The translations under genes and the position numbers were made by a program. A DNA stretch of 64,000 nucleotides, taken from the NCBI RefSeq assembly GCF_000182745.2, contig NC_016037.1, positions 1-64,000 on the forward strand, written 5' to 3'. Positions 9,250 through 17,674 of the stretch are shown piece after piece (the stretch's first letter is position 1; the number at the start of each line of letters is the position of its first letter). The stretch comes from Komagataeibacter medellinensis NBRC 3288 (lineage in GTDB: Bacteria > Pseudomonadota > Alphaproteobacteria > Acetobacterales > Acetobacteraceae). A model generated the notes under the pieces. The model saw nothing but the letters and a program-made list of their open reading frames with translations, was not told the DNA's origin and searched no databases.

Positions 9250-11175
9250 ATGGAACTGCGCGAAGTTGATCCGAAAACCCTGCTCGACAACCCCGAAAAC
9301 CCGCGGAAATCCGCGCCCAACGAGGCGGAAGAGCGCCAGCTGGCGCTGAACGTCAAGGCCGTCGGGATCATCCACCCGCCTCTGGTCCGCGAAACTCCTG
9401 ACGGCCTGATGATCGTTGCGGGGCATCGCCGCCGGCGTGCCGCGGTCAAGGCCGGGCTGAAAACCATTCAGGTGACGGTGGCAGGCGATGATGCGGAACT
9501 GGACCGGATGCGTGCCGCGTCGGAGAACATGATCCGTCAGCCCATGACCCAGGTTGAACAGTGGCGGGTTGTCGCCAGGCTCCGGGAGGAAAAAAAGTGG
9601 AATGACACCGCGATCTGCAAGGCGCTGATGCTCACACCGGTGCAGTTGAAGCAGATCGGCCGCCTGTCTGCCATCCTGCCCGAGATTCTGGCGTGGATCG
9701 AGGCGGGCAAGGGGCCTGGCAATCGTGAACTGGCGAGCATCGCCCTTGCGTCCACCGCGCTGCAGGAACAGGTCTGGGGCCATTTCGGGTTTCCGGTTGG
9801 CGCGGCGCCGCCCGAGGATGTCGAAGCCTGCGAAGATGAGGGCGAGCAACTGCCCGACGGAAATTGGGAACCCGGTGCTGCCATCCCCGATTGGGACCGG
9901 ATTGCGTCAGCCCTGCGGCAGGACCGTTTTTATGCAATCGAGGCCTCGTTTGATGACGCCATTGCAAAAAGCTGCCGGATCGCCTGGCAGGAGGATCTGT
10001 TCGGTGAAGCCGGGAAGGACGGCCGTTATACCGATGACGGCTTCGCCTATGAGAAGGCGCAGCGCCAGTGGCTGGGTCAGAACACGCCTGAAGACGCACT
10101 GATCCTGCAGAGCGACGAGAACGGCGAGCCGGTCTTCGAACCCGGCATGGTCCGGATCTACTGGCAGCGCGAGGGCGCCACGAAATTCTTCTGGCTCGAT
10201 CATCGCCTGAAGGTTCGCGAGGGCTGGTGCGTCCTGCCGGGCAGCGAGGCGGCAGGCCGCGTGACGCCGTCCGCCGTCATTGAAGCCCTGCCCGAAGGGC
10301 CACGGGAACGGCCCGATATCTCGGGGCGTGGTTTTGACATGATCGGCAGTTTCCGCACCCAGGCGCTGCATGCCGCATTGGACGGCATGCGGGGTTCTGC
10401 CGATCCATGGGTCCTGGTCGGGCTGATGATCGCGGCCCTTAACGCGCAGAATATCCGGGTGGACGGGGATTCCAACGCGCACTACCCGCAGCGCCGTCCG
10501 TCACGCCGGCTCGTGGCTGCCGCCGGACTGTTCCAGGATGGCGAGATGGCGCTGGACGAGGCGCTCCTGCGTGGCGCTGCTGTCGACGTGCTCAAAGCCG
10601 TGCTGTCCTGCGAAAAGAACGCGACGAATAGCGGCGACTGGGGTGTCCTGGTCGGCCATATCGTGAAAGCGGACGACCATCTGCCCGCCATGGCGGATGA
10701 AGACTTCCTGAAAACGCTCAGCAAGCCCGGCATCACGAAGGCCATAAAGGCGGAAGGTATCCTGCCGCGCAATACCGGCAAGGAAATGCGCCGCGCCCTG
10801 ATGGACCATGTCGGGCAGGGGATCTGGGTGCATCCTGCAGCGCGTTTCCAGGTCGATGTCGCAGCGCTGAACGCCACCTTCGCGGAAGCGCTCGCCTCGC
10901 CATCCGAAGCGGATGACGATGATGGGGAACTGGCGCATGACGACGAGACCGAGTTGGAAGACGACGCGGATGCCGGTGCGCGGACTGGTGGCCCGGGAAC
11001 CGATGATCCTGCCGCGACGGGCATTGAGCTCGATAAAGTGGCTGGTACCCCCCCAGACCTGGCGGCAGATCAAGAGGATGACGTGCCGCACGGCAGGGCG
11101 GAAAGTCCGGCTCCGCTATCGCAGACACCCGAAGAATTCCTCAGGACGCATGTTGAGTTTGTAGGCTTCAGCTGA
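9250..11175 (+). CDS. ParB/Srx-domain plasmid protein
   Basis: A 641-residue protein with an N-terminal ParB-like nuclease/CTPase-type domain: DNPENPRK near residue 14 and GHRRRRA at 58-64, followed by an ENMIRQPMTQVEQW segment. The middle and C-terminal parts are unlike segregation ParB, and the tail (residues about 550-590) is very acidic. Such long ParB-domain proteins accompany ssb, ardC and the methylase-helicase on many alphaproteobacterial plasmids and are not the partition ParB, which is already encoded at 1023. Its role is unknown; ssDNA handling or protection of incoming DNA is a guess from context. Confidence 0.85.
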   Translation: MELREVDPKTLLDNPENPRKSAPNEAEERQLALNVKAVGIIHPPLVRETPDGLMIVAGHRRRRAAVKAGLKTIQVTVAGDDAELDRMRAASENMIRQPMTQVEQWRVVARLREEKKWNDTAICKALMLTPVQLKQIGRLSAILPEILAWIEAGKGPGNRELASIALASTALQEQVWGHFGFPVGAAPPEDVEACEDEGEQLPDGNWEPGAAIPDWDRIASALRQDRFYAIEASFDDAIAKSCRIAWQEDLFGEAGKDGRYTDDGFAYEKAQRQWLGQNTPEDALILQSDENGEPVFEPGMVRIYWQREGATKFFWLDHRLKVREGWCVLPGSEAAGRVTPSAVIEALPEGPRERPDISGRGFDMIGSFRTQALHAALDGMRGSADPWVLVGLMIAALNAQNIRVDGDSNAHYPQRRPSRRLVAAAGLFQDGEMALDEALLRGAAVDVLKAVLSCEKNATNSGDWGVLVGHIVKADDHLPAMADEDFLKTLSKPGITKAIKAEGILPRNTGKEMRRALMDHVGQGIWVHPAARFQVDVAALNATFAEALASPSEADDDDGELAHDDETELEDDADAGARTGGPGTDDPAATGIELDKVAGTPPDLAADQEDDVPHGRAESPAPLSQTPEEFLRTHVEFVGFS

Positions 11176-11200
11176 GCGAGGCTGTTGCCGCCGTACGGCT

Positions 11201-11248
11201 CTGGCTCACGGCCCGTCGCCCCAGTGGTGACGTCGGGCGGTGAGCCAG
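11201..11248 (+). promoter_or_regulatory. Intergenic hairpin after the ParB-like gene
   Basis: CTGGCTCAC-g-GCCCG (11201-11215) pairs with CGGGC-g-GTGAGCCAG (11234-11248), with an 18-nt loop. GTTGC (11184-11188) and GCAAC (11248-11252) could extend it. No T-tract follows, so it is not a classical terminator. It may belong to the same class of structured intergenic elements. Confidence 0.6.
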
Positions 11249-11357
11249 CAACGGACTCAGGCAGGACGTCGACCGGGAAATTCTGCGATGCGCCCTAACC
11301 GGGCTTATCCAGAACGTCAGGTTACGCGTTCACCTGCGTCGGCGAAGGAGAACCGTG

Positions 11358-11696
11358 ATGACCCATGAATCCGTGACGGAAAAGCGTCTGATCGGCAGGT
11401 ATGTGGTTGAACTGGGTTTCCGCCCGGATGGTGGGGTTTTGATCCGGACGCCTGAAATCTATCCGCCTACGGCCCGCCGATGGCGGGGACCCTATGAGAG
11501 CGTGGAGGCGGCAGTAGTCGAATTTTCCGCTTTCACGGCGGTTCCCAGAGTCACGTCGGCCGAGCTGGCCCGGCTGAGAGAGCGTGGCTCTGTCGCCGAA
11601 ATCTGCGGAAAGGACGTGATGGTGTGGCACTGCCCATGGCGGGAAGCCACGACACTGAGCGAATTTGTCCTGGTAAGGGAGGACGGCAATGCCTGA
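11358..11696 (+). CDS. Hypothetical plasmid protein
   Basis: A 112-residue protein with no signal peptide or membrane segment and no recognised domain. ATG 11358 is preferred over the GTG three bases upstream because it is preceded by GAAGGAG. The stop overlaps the next gene by 8 bp, so the two are co-translated. It lies in the conserved + strand block between the ParB-like protein and the PP-loop protein. Confidence 0.7.
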   Translation: MTHESVTEKRLIGRYVVELGFRPDGGVLIRTPEIYPPTARRWRGPYESVEAAVVEFSAFTAVPRVTSAELARLRERGSVAEICGKDVMVWHCPWREATTLSEFVLVREDGNA

Positions 11697-12102
11697 TTTT
11701 CGTGTCACACTGGTTGAGCGCCTGTTTGAAGCGGATGCCGGCGATTTCAGGGTCACGGCGACGGACGCTGAGGCTGCTGCGCGGATCGTCCTCGATGCCG
11801 TCCCCGACAGTGTGGACTCTGACGGGATCCGGACCACCATTCTGCCTGACGGTCAGGAAGTGGACCTTGAGGTCGAGGAAGTCGTCCATGGCGAGATCGT
11901 GGCCATGGTCCACGATGCGGGAACCGGCGTGCTGCAGGGACAGTTTGGGTTTTCCCTTGTTTTCAGCCCGGGCCGAGAGGCCGCCGCCGTTCTCGCCAGA
12001 GTGATGGATCGTGTCCTTGCGGATGACGGTGAGCGGGACACCCATGCAGCCTGCGTGGTGCTGCGCCGGTATCTGCACGAATACCTGAACGCGGACGCAT
12101 AG
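11689..12102 (+). CDS. Hypothetical plasmid protein
   Basis: A 137-residue acidic protein (many D and E, few K) with no membrane segment and no motif I can assign. It overlaps the preceding gene by 8 bp. The composition is typical of small plasmid proteins in this block; no function can be given. Confidence 0.7.
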   Translation: MPDFRVTLVERLFEADAGDFRVTATDAEAAARIVLDAVPDSVDSDGIRTTILPDGQEVDLEVEEVVHGEIVAMVHDAGTGVLQGQFGFSLVFSPGREAAAVLARVMDRVLADDGERDTHAACVVLRRYLHEYLNADA

Positions 12103-12150
12103 GAAGAGCAGGAAGACACAGGAAAAATATGCCCGAAGGGCCATCGCGCC

Positions 12151-12212
12151 TCAAACGGTGGCTCTTGTCCCGCTCCGCGGGCCTGCGATGCCGGCGCGCG
12201 CGCCGCGTTTGA
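12151..12212 (+). promoter_or_regulatory. Structured element D (variant outer stem)
   Basis: It is closed by TCAAACG (12151-12157) and CGTTTGA (12206-12212). Inside are CCCGC-TCC-GCGGG (12169-12181) and a hairpin CGGCGC-GC-GCGCCG (12192-12205) that abuts the closing 3' arm, the same arrangement as copies A-C. GGTGGCTC follows the 5' arm as in copy C. The outer stem sequence differs but remains fully complementary. It ends 52 bp before the PP-loop protein gene. Confidence 0.7.
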
Positions 12213-12264
12213 CCCGCGATACCCCGTCGGACCGCCAGAAGACATTCAGACAAGGAGAATGTCC

Positions 12265-13290
12265 ATGGCGACCGCAAGCCTGTCATCCCACCAAGGAACT
12301 GTCGCGCCGGAGCCCGGAGAGATACCTGATCTGGCGCGTTATGATCACGTCATCGTCGCCTGTTCCTTTGGCAAGGATTCCCTCGCCAGTACGCTGCACC
12401 TGCTCGAAAAGGGCGTGGCGCCGCAGCGCATCGAGTGGTGGCACCATCGTGTGGACGATGACGGGGACGTTTTTGACTGGCCGCATGTGCCCGATTACGG
12501 GCGGCATCTGGCTGCGGCCCTTGGCGTCAGGCTGTATTTCTCCGCGCGCCAGGGTGGGATCGTGCGGGAAATGCTGCGCGAGAATGCGCCGACCGCACCG
12601 GTCTGGTTCGATACCCCGACAGGGCGGGTCACTGTCGGTGGCAAGGGACCGCCCAATACGCGACGCCGCTTCCCGCAGGTTTCGGCGAACCTGTCGGTCC
12701 GCTGGTGTTCCCCATACGCCAAGATCATGGTTGCGGATGGCGCCCTGCGGAACCAGGCGCGCTTCAGTCATGCCCGGACCCTGTTTGTAACCGGAGAACG
12801 CGCGGCGGAGTCCGCGAACCGTGCCCGTTACGCTGTCTTTGAGCGGCACCGGGCAGACTGTCGTGATGGTCGGATCCGACGGCATATCGATCACTGGCGG
12901 CCGGTACATGCCTGGAGTGAAGCGGCTGTCTGGCAGATCCTGCGTCGGCATGGCGTGATTCCGCCGCTTCCCTATCAGCTCGGGTTTGGCCGCCTGTCCT
13001 GCCTGACATGTGTATTCATGTCTGCCGATCAGGCTGCGACGCTGCGTCACATGGACCCGGATCGGTTCGCCCGGCTGTGTGAGTGGGAACGCGCATTTGG
13101 CTGCACCATCCGACGCGACCGGGACCTCGGCACGCTAGCCAGGGGCGGCACGGTCTACGGCCCCGTGCGCCAGCACCCGGGTCTGGTGCGCCGCGCGCTC
13201 TGCCACCGCTGGCGTGGCCGTGTCCTCACATCCCCCGAACAATGGGTCCTGCCCGCTGGCGCATTCGGCGAGAGCGCCGGGCCGGTCTGA
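12265..13290 (+). CDS. PAPS reductase-type PP-loop protein
   Basis: A PP-loop ATP pyrophosphatase-type protein of the phosphoadenosine-phosphosulfate reductase family, 341 residues. The PP-loop SFGKDS is at 34-39 and a Cys pair (SCLTCVF) lies in the C-terminal half, which could hold a metal cluster or a redox pair. Members on plasmids and phages are usually not sulfate-assimilation enzymes; relatives include DndC of DNA phosphorothioation. No dndBDE or cys genes are nearby, so the substrate is unknown. ATG 12265 is chosen because AAGGAG lies 7 bp upstream; ATG 12259 is too close to it. Confidence 0.82.
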   Translation: MATASLSSHQGTVAPEPGEIPDLARYDHVIVACSFGKDSLASTLHLLEKGVAPQRIEWWHHRVDDDGDVFDWPHVPDYGRHLAAALGVRLYFSARQGGIVREMLRENAPTAPVWFDTPTGRVTVGGKGPPNTRRRFPQVSANLSVRWCSPYAKIMVADGALRNQARFSHARTLFVTGERAAESANRARYAVFERHRADCRDGRIRRHIDHWRPVHAWSEAAVWQILRRHGVIPPLPYQLGFGRLSCLTCVFMSADQAATLRHMDPDRFARLCEWERAFGCTIRRDRDLGTLARGGTVYGPVRQHPGLVRRALCHRWRGRVLTSPEQWVLPAGAFGESAGPV

Positions 13291-13477
13291 CCCGCCTCAT
13301 CCTTAAGCAGGGAGAAACCCGATGTTAGCGCCTTTCCAGATCCGGAAATTCCTCGACCTGAGCACCGGCCACCTCCCCCTGTCGGACCGTGGACACCTTG
13401 AGAGATATGCAAGGTCAGGTGGTTCCTTTGGGCTCACCTGCCTGTCCGGCCCGCACGGATGGTTTGTCCATGTCCCG

Positions 13478-14933
13478 CTTATGTGGACGGCCTTTACGAT
13501 GCAAGAGGTCACATTGATTGCATTGTCGTATCTTTCTTCTGCGTATTTTCGCTCCAGCGAAATGCACTGATACTGTCATGATGTGGAGATCCGGTCAGAT
13601 GCGCCCTTATGTCCGGCCTGTTTATGCGAAATCCTTCGCTGGCCATCATGGGTGTTCGCTTGCGTGTCAGGCACCAATCTGGATCTCGTGCTCAATGGCA
13701 CATGGGGACATTCGGTATTGCCTGAACTGCTTCTGATTACAGTCTTTCCCATCACGCGGTCAGTGCATACTGCCGGATCTACCGGAGCTTATTCCGGTAT
13801 CCATCATCCTGGTGGTACATGTCAGACTATAGCGACACTGCGACCGGCCGGACGATAGATCTCTTTGCGCGACAACAAAACCCAGATGATCCGGGCCAGC
13901 TTGTTGGCTAACGCCACGGTTGCCAGACGGCCCGGGCGACGTTCCAGAAGCTTGCAAAGCCATACTCCCGCAGCGCTATCCCATTTCTGTGCGCGGTAAA
14001 GCATGGATGTTGCGCCCAGAACGAGCATCTTTCTTATTTCCCGGTTGCCCGTTTTGGTAATTCTGCCCAATCGGGTTTTTCCGCCCGATGAATGCTGGCG
14101 CGGTACGAGACCAAGCCAGGCTGCGAAGTGCCGGGCCGTATCGAAGGCCCCAATATCGGTAACAGACGCGACAATCAGGGAGGCGGTTACCGGACCAATG
14201 CCCGGGATGGTCAAAAGACGGCGAGCATCTTCATCCTGTTTGGCATGTGTCCGGATACCTCCTTCCAGGTTTTCTATGCTTTCGTTCAGTCGACCATACT
14301 GTTCAAAGAGCAGCATGGTTGTCTGTTTCAGGGCATCAGGCAGATTGGATGAGGTTTCGATTTTCGCCAGAAGTTCGGGGAGACGGGCATTTCCAAGGGG
14401 AACAATCAAACCGAATTCCGCTGCAAGTGCACGCAACGCATTCACCAGCATCGTTTGCTGTTTGACCAGAAGGGTACGAGTTGAGTGCAGCGATAACAGG
14501 CTTTGCTGCTCCCGATTTTTAATCGGGACGAAGCGCGTGTCGGGATGGATCGCGGCAAGACAAATCGCGGCGGCATCAACAGCATCGTTTTTCTTGCCAC
14601 GTTTGACAAATGGTTTGACCATTTCAGGGGGAATGAGTTTTACCTCATGACCGGTGTCACGGATGACACGAGCCCAGTGATGCGACGTGCTACAGGCTTC
14701 GAGTACGACCAGGCAGCGCTCCAGCTTTTCAAAGAATGAGATAACTTCACTCCGCCCGAGTTTCTTCTTGAGCAGACATTTTCCGCTTGCGTCCGTGCCA
14801 TGCACTTGAAAAACAGACTTGGCGATATCCAGGCCGATTATGGTAACTTTCATCCGGGCGGTCTCCTCTGAATGGTCTTCCGACCTCATCATGGCACATT
14901 GATGTCGCATGGAGGCCGTCCACCCCATCTGGA
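13478..14933 (-). mobile_element. IS110-family insertion sequence, copy 1
   Basis: The transposase lies on the minus strand. Inverted repeats GTGGACGGCC (13483-13492) and GGCCGTCCAC (14914-14923) are shared with the related copy at 35127-36582, and sequence similarity between the copies extends a few bases beyond them, which sets the approximate ends. No clear target duplication is visible, as usual for IS110. It disrupts the DUF5983-like gene. Confidence 0.85.
13822..14853 (-). CDS. IS110-family transposase
   Basis: A DEDD-type transposase/recombinase of 343 residues starting MKVTIIGLDIAKSVFQ, with the acidic residue in GLDIAK. The KKNDAVDAAAI motif follows, and the C-terminal PGIGPVTASLIVA and LGLVPRQHSSGGKTRLG blocks are typical of the family. 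The start at 14853 matches the copy at 35208. It appears intact, so the element may be active. Confidence 0.92.
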   Translation of the reverse strand: MKVTIIGLDIAKSVFQVHGTDASGKCLLKKKLGRSEVISFFEKLERCLVVLEACSTSHHWARVIRDTGHEVKLIPPEMVKPFVKRGKKNDAVDAAAICLAAIHPDTRFVPIKNREQQSLLSLHSTRTLLVKQQTMLVNALRALAAEFGLIVPLGNARLPELLAKIETSSNLPDALKQTTMLLFEQYGRLNESIENLEGGIRTHAKQDEDARRLLTIPGIGPVTASLIVASVTDIGAFDTARHFAAWLGLVPRQHSSGGKTRLGRITKTGNREIRKMLVLGATSMLYRAQKWDSAAGVWLCKLLERRPGRLATVALANKLARIIWVLLSRKEIYRPAGRSVAIV

Positions 14934-15137
14934 CCCATACTCCCATGATTGGCCGGGGTCGCGGTCACTGCGGGCCATTCTTGCCCTGGCCCGGAATCAC
15001 GACTGTGATTACGTCCTGTTTGATGCGGACGGCCCGGTCGATGCCTCGCTTCGTTTCTTTGATGACGATGAAGATGAATGATCGGCAACGGCATCGGTGG
15101 GCACTTCGGGCCAGATGCGCCAGTTTTCATTTCTTGA

Positions 15138-15167
15138 GGCGGGATACTTCGGTGTCCCGCCTTTTTT
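15138..15167 (+). terminator. Strong hairpin with T-tract
   Basis: GGCGGGATAC (15138-15147), TTCG loop, GTGTCCCGCC (15152-15161), then six T (15162-15167). This is a textbook intrinsic terminator. It sits just downstream of the broken DUF5983-like gene and 38 bp before the next start codon, so it could end the upstream transcript or act as an attenuator of the DUF3085-like gene. Confidence 0.85.
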
Positions 15168-15204
15168 GTGTCCTCGCAAGGGGCTCACACAAAGGAATAC
15201 TGCC

Positions 15205-15675
15205 ATGAAACTTCATTTTGACCACGCCTTGGTGGCGCGTCTTCTCGCTCATGCGCAAGCCGCGAGCGAACATTCCCCTACCTATGATCAGCTTGTTGAC
15301 CCGGTCTTTCTCAAGGCTGGCGTGTCGTCGCGCCATCCGACCGGTGCGGATGTCGACCGTACCAAGATACCGGCAGGCCTGATGCTGGTTGGCGATCATG
15401 GGGTGTACCTGATGTCGAATGGTTATCCGGGCTTCAGTGACGCTGAGGGTCAGGCGAACCTTGTCGCCTATGCTGTCGAAGCGGACCCGCGCACATGTCC
15501 TGACGACTGGTACGATGTCAAACGCGCGTCATTTGGCGGCGACGATGGCGCGGAATTTCTTTCCGCCGATACCATCCGCAAGGCACTGGAGGCGACTGCG
15601 GGCAGTCGTTTGTGGATTGATGTCACGCCCGCGCAGATCAGTTGCCCCTATCTGGCATCCCCGAAAACACCCTGA
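15205..15675 (+). CDS. DUF3085-like conserved plasmid protein
   Basis: A 156-residue protein. The segments LMLVGDHGVYLMSNG and KRASFGGDDGAEFL match what I recall of DUF3085 plasmid proteins, which start with a helix of the LLAHAQAASEHSPTY type as here. No catalytic role is known to me. ATG 15205 follows AAAGGA, and upstream in-frame codons run through the terminator hairpin and are unlikely to be translated. Confidence 0.75.
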   Translation: MKLHFDHALVARLLAHAQAASEHSPTYDQLVDPVFLKAGVSSRHPTGADVDRTKIPAGLMLVGDHGVYLMSNGYPGFSDAEGQANLVAYAVEADPRTCPDDWYDVKRASFGGDDGAEFLSADTIRKALEATAGSRLWIDVTPAQISCPYLASPKTP

Positions 15676-15936
15676 CGCGAACAAGCATACGGCGGATATC
15701 ACGAAGACTATTATTTATTAGCGTAAGCAAAAATGTAGGTAACGGGCGAGGTCTGGGCGTAAAAAATAATAAAAATCATGGCAAATACGATCGGAAACGC
15801 CATGCTTAACAAGACTATAGTAAGGACTTTCCTGTCATTGTTCTGATTACGACATGGTTTTCAACGTCCGGCCCGCTTCATTTCCGATAACGAGTGCGGG
15901 TATGTGCCCGTGCCTGAGCAACTGAGGGAACTCGCC

Positions 15937-16407
15937 ATGACTGAGAACTTCGAACGAAGCTTTGCGGAGCATGCAGAGCGGTTACTTCGCCATGAAAGAG
16001 CATGCAATGAAGCTTCAGCGCAAAATCGCAGGATCATCTTTGAAACGCTTTCGGTATCCAGGATTACAGCCGTTACAGTGTCGTTTGACGGTGAAGGAGA
16101 TAGCGGCCAGATCGAGGAGATTGCTGTTGTGCCTGAAGGGGAGGATTCACGGCTCGACGTCCTTGTCGATGCGGTGACGGCGAGGTGGACTGATTGCGAG
16201 ATTGTCTCGGAACGTACTCCCCTGCGGGATGTCATCGAACAGGTCTGTTACGCCGCACTGGCCGAGACCAACGGTGGTTGGGAAAACAATGAGGGTGCTT
16301 TTGGCGACTTCAGGTTTGACGTGGCCAACAGAACGCTGACGCTCGAATTTAACGGACGATATATGTCCACTGAATATTCCGAGCATAGCTGGACAGAGGA
16401 GGCCTGA
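15937..16407 (+). CDS. DUF6878-like conserved plasmid protein
   Basis: A 156-residue protein. The central FDGEGDSGQIEEI and C-terminal NGGWENNEGAFGDF segments are characteristic of DUF6878 plasmid proteins as I recall them. ATG 15937 is preferred over the upstream GTG at 15904 because it is preceded by GAGGGA. It is followed after one base by the DUF6915-like gene, so the two form a unit. Function unknown. Confidence 0.75.
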   Translation: MTENFERSFAEHAERLLRHERACNEASAQNRRIIFETLSVSRITAVTVSFDGEGDSGQIEEIAVVPEGEDSRLDVLVDAVTARWTDCEIVSERTPLRDVIEQVCYAALAETNGGWENNEGAFGDFRFDVANRTLTLEFNGRYMSTEYSEHSWTEEA

Positions 16408-16408
16408 A

Positions 16409-16777
16409 ATGGCGCATAGTTATTATCATGCTCTCTCGTCGGTGCGGCAGTGGGGAGGTACGGCTGATGACTTCCTGCCTATCCATGCCTGGTTCGACGA
16501 ATCAAAATTGATTTCGGCCGATTTTCGGCATCGTGCGCTGAGACATCACGCGGAAGGTATCTTCCTCGCTGAGAGACTTTTTGGCGTTGTGCTGACAATT
16601 TCCACCGGGCGGGTTGTTCCGGTGCGGCTGATCGCCGAGCAGCATATGCGCGAGGACTTTGGATTTATTCCGAGTTTCGTTGATTGGCTGAAGGAAATCC
16701 GCCCCCAGCCCTGGATGGGACGGGCGCAGCCCATTCATCGAAGCCTCGATCCCGCTTATGGCAAACTTTCAGAATAA
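16409..16777 (+). CDS. DUF6915-like conserved plasmid protein
   Basis: A 122-residue protein starting MAHSYYHALSSVRQWGG, with WFDESK, FRHRALRHHAEGIFLAE and SFVDWLKEIRPQPWMG segments typical of DUF6915 proteins. A very strong ribosome site (GAGGAGG) lies inside the end of the preceding gene. The family is often seen in the same cassettes as DUF6878 and DUF3085 genes; no function is known to me. Confidence 0.75.
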   Translation: MAHSYYHALSSVRQWGGTADDFLPIHAWFDESKLISADFRHRALRHHAEGIFLAERLFGVVLTISTGRVVPVRLIAEQHMREDFGFIPSFVDWLKEIRPQPWMGRAQPIHRSLDPAYGKLSE

Positions 16778-17112
16778 CAGAAGACTTCTGGAATACTGGC
16801 CGTGACGTCGCCCGTACGCAACTCCACGCGATTGATGACACCCTGGCGCAGATCCAGAGACGGAATTTCTACCAGCTAATCGCCCGGATTAGCCACACCG
16901 GGCCCTATTATCACGAATTTACAATGATCGTCACTGTGACACGTAAAAGTCAGACCGGTTTCGAAATGACAGAAGACGCCGCGCAGATACTCTCTGATGT
17001 CATGCGTGATCTTGTACGATGGTTGTATCGCTCTCTCGAAACAGCATGGGATTACAAATCTTCCGATGACGCCGTCGATGACGCCATTCGCATCAATGAA
17101 TATACGGCGTAG
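16684..17112 (+). CDS. Hypothetical protein with a probable 5' frameshift
   Basis: The open frame runs from a TTG at 16684, but coding character begins near 16759. ATGGCAAACTTTC at 16759 would read M-A-T-F-R-I-T-E-D-F-W if one A were absent from the AAA run, and it then continues in the open frame to 17112. The natural protein is therefore probably about 117 residues with a start at 16759. Whether the extra A is a real mutation or a sequencing error cannot be told here. No domain is recognised. Confidence 0.55.
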   Translation: MAEGNPPPALDGTGAAHSSKPRSRLWQTFRITEDFWNTGRDVARTQLHAIDDTLAQIQRRNFYQLIARISHTGPYYHEFTMIVTVTRKSQTGFEMTEDAAQILSDVMRDLVRWLYRSLETAWDYKSSDDAVDDAIRINEYTA

Positions 17113-17305
17113 CTTTGAGAGGGTCCATTAGGACATGCATGTGAACCGTGTTTGCAAGCAGAGAAACAGAAACTTTTACAAATATAAAATATAGTATTTT
17201 TTAATAATACTCCGAGATGTGTGTATAAATCAAGATAATATAAAATAATTATAATAAATAAAAAACAAATATAGGGAGGATCGGCACCACAGTCCAGCCT
17301 GTCGC
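17113..17305. other. AT-rich intergenic stretch before element C
   Basis: About 190 bp without a gene. Bases 17155-17275 are strongly AT-rich, in contrast to the GC-rich surroundings, and include TATAAT at 17250-17255. A promoter for the 17447-18574 genes is plausible, but no good -35 is present. Confidence 0.4.
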
Positions 17306-17386
17306 GCAAGGGGTGGCTCCTCGCCGTGCGCGATGGCTGCGCCATCTGTGCGCGGCTCCGGTGCCGCCGCGGTGCGGCGCCCTTGC
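17306..17386 (+). promoter_or_regulatory. 81-nt structured element, copy C
   Basis: The third 81-nt copy: arms GCAAGGG (17306-17312) and CCCTTGC (17380-17386). The inner hairpins are GATGGC-TGC-GCCATC (17332-17346) and CGCCGC-GGT-GCGGCG (17365-17379), the latter abutting the closing arm as in A and B. The first inner hairpin has a completely different sequence from A and B but still pairs, which supports a conserved fold. It ends 61 bp before the next start. Confidence 0.8.
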
Positions 17387-17446
17387 CCGCCAGTCTGCCC
17401 TGCGGTCGCCGGAAGGGGTCGAAACCCCCGAAAAAAGGATCTGGAA

Positions 17447-17602
17447 ATGGCACAGAACCGCATTGCGCCGCCGTCCCGCACCGCCGTCGAAATCGCCAAA
17501 TTCGTCGTCATCGTGCTCCTCTGGACGGCCTCCATGGTCACTTTCCTCCTGCTGCCCGACGTCTTCCTCGATCCGTGCACGGGCATCATCGATTTCAGGT
17601 GA
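17447..17602 (+). CDS. Small single-span membrane protein
   Basis: A 51-residue protein with one strongly hydrophobic helix (about residues 15-40, VEIAKFVVIVLLWTASMV). AGGATCTGG precedes ATG 17447. It lies between structured element C and the ArdC gene in the same direction. No family is recognised; its conservation should be checked. Confidence 0.6.
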   Translation: MAQNRIAPPSRTAVEIAKFVVIVLLWTASMVTFLLLPDVFLDPCTGIIDFR

Positions 17603-17631
17603 CACCACCCTCGCCATCCGCTGTCCATCCG

Positions 17632-17651
17632 CGCCGCCCTTCGGGGCGGCG
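17632..17651 (+). promoter_or_regulatory. TTCG hairpin before ardC
   Basis: CGCCGCCC (17632-17639), TTCG loop, GGGCGGCG (17644-17651): a perfect 8-bp stem with a very stable tetraloop, 24 bp before the ArdC start. A T-rich but interrupted tail follows. It could be a weak terminator or a 5'-UTR structure. Confidence 0.65.
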
Positions 17652-17674
17652 TCTGTATTTTCTGGAGACTGATC

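Larger units (their letters stand above)
13322..15081 (+). pseudogene. DUF5983-like gene split by an IS110-family element
   Basis: The 5' part (from ATG 13322, RBS GGGAG) encodes RKFLDLSTGHLP and ends near GWFVHVP. The 3' part after the insertion encodes DPYSHDWPGS, then LARNHDCDYVLFDADGP and an acidic end at 15081. The two halves joined give a typical DUF5983-type plasmid protein of about 100 residues, with the LDLSTxHLP start and CDYVLFD end. The reading frame is interrupted by the insertion sequence at about 13478-14933. Naming of the family is from memory of its consensus. Confidence 0.7.
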
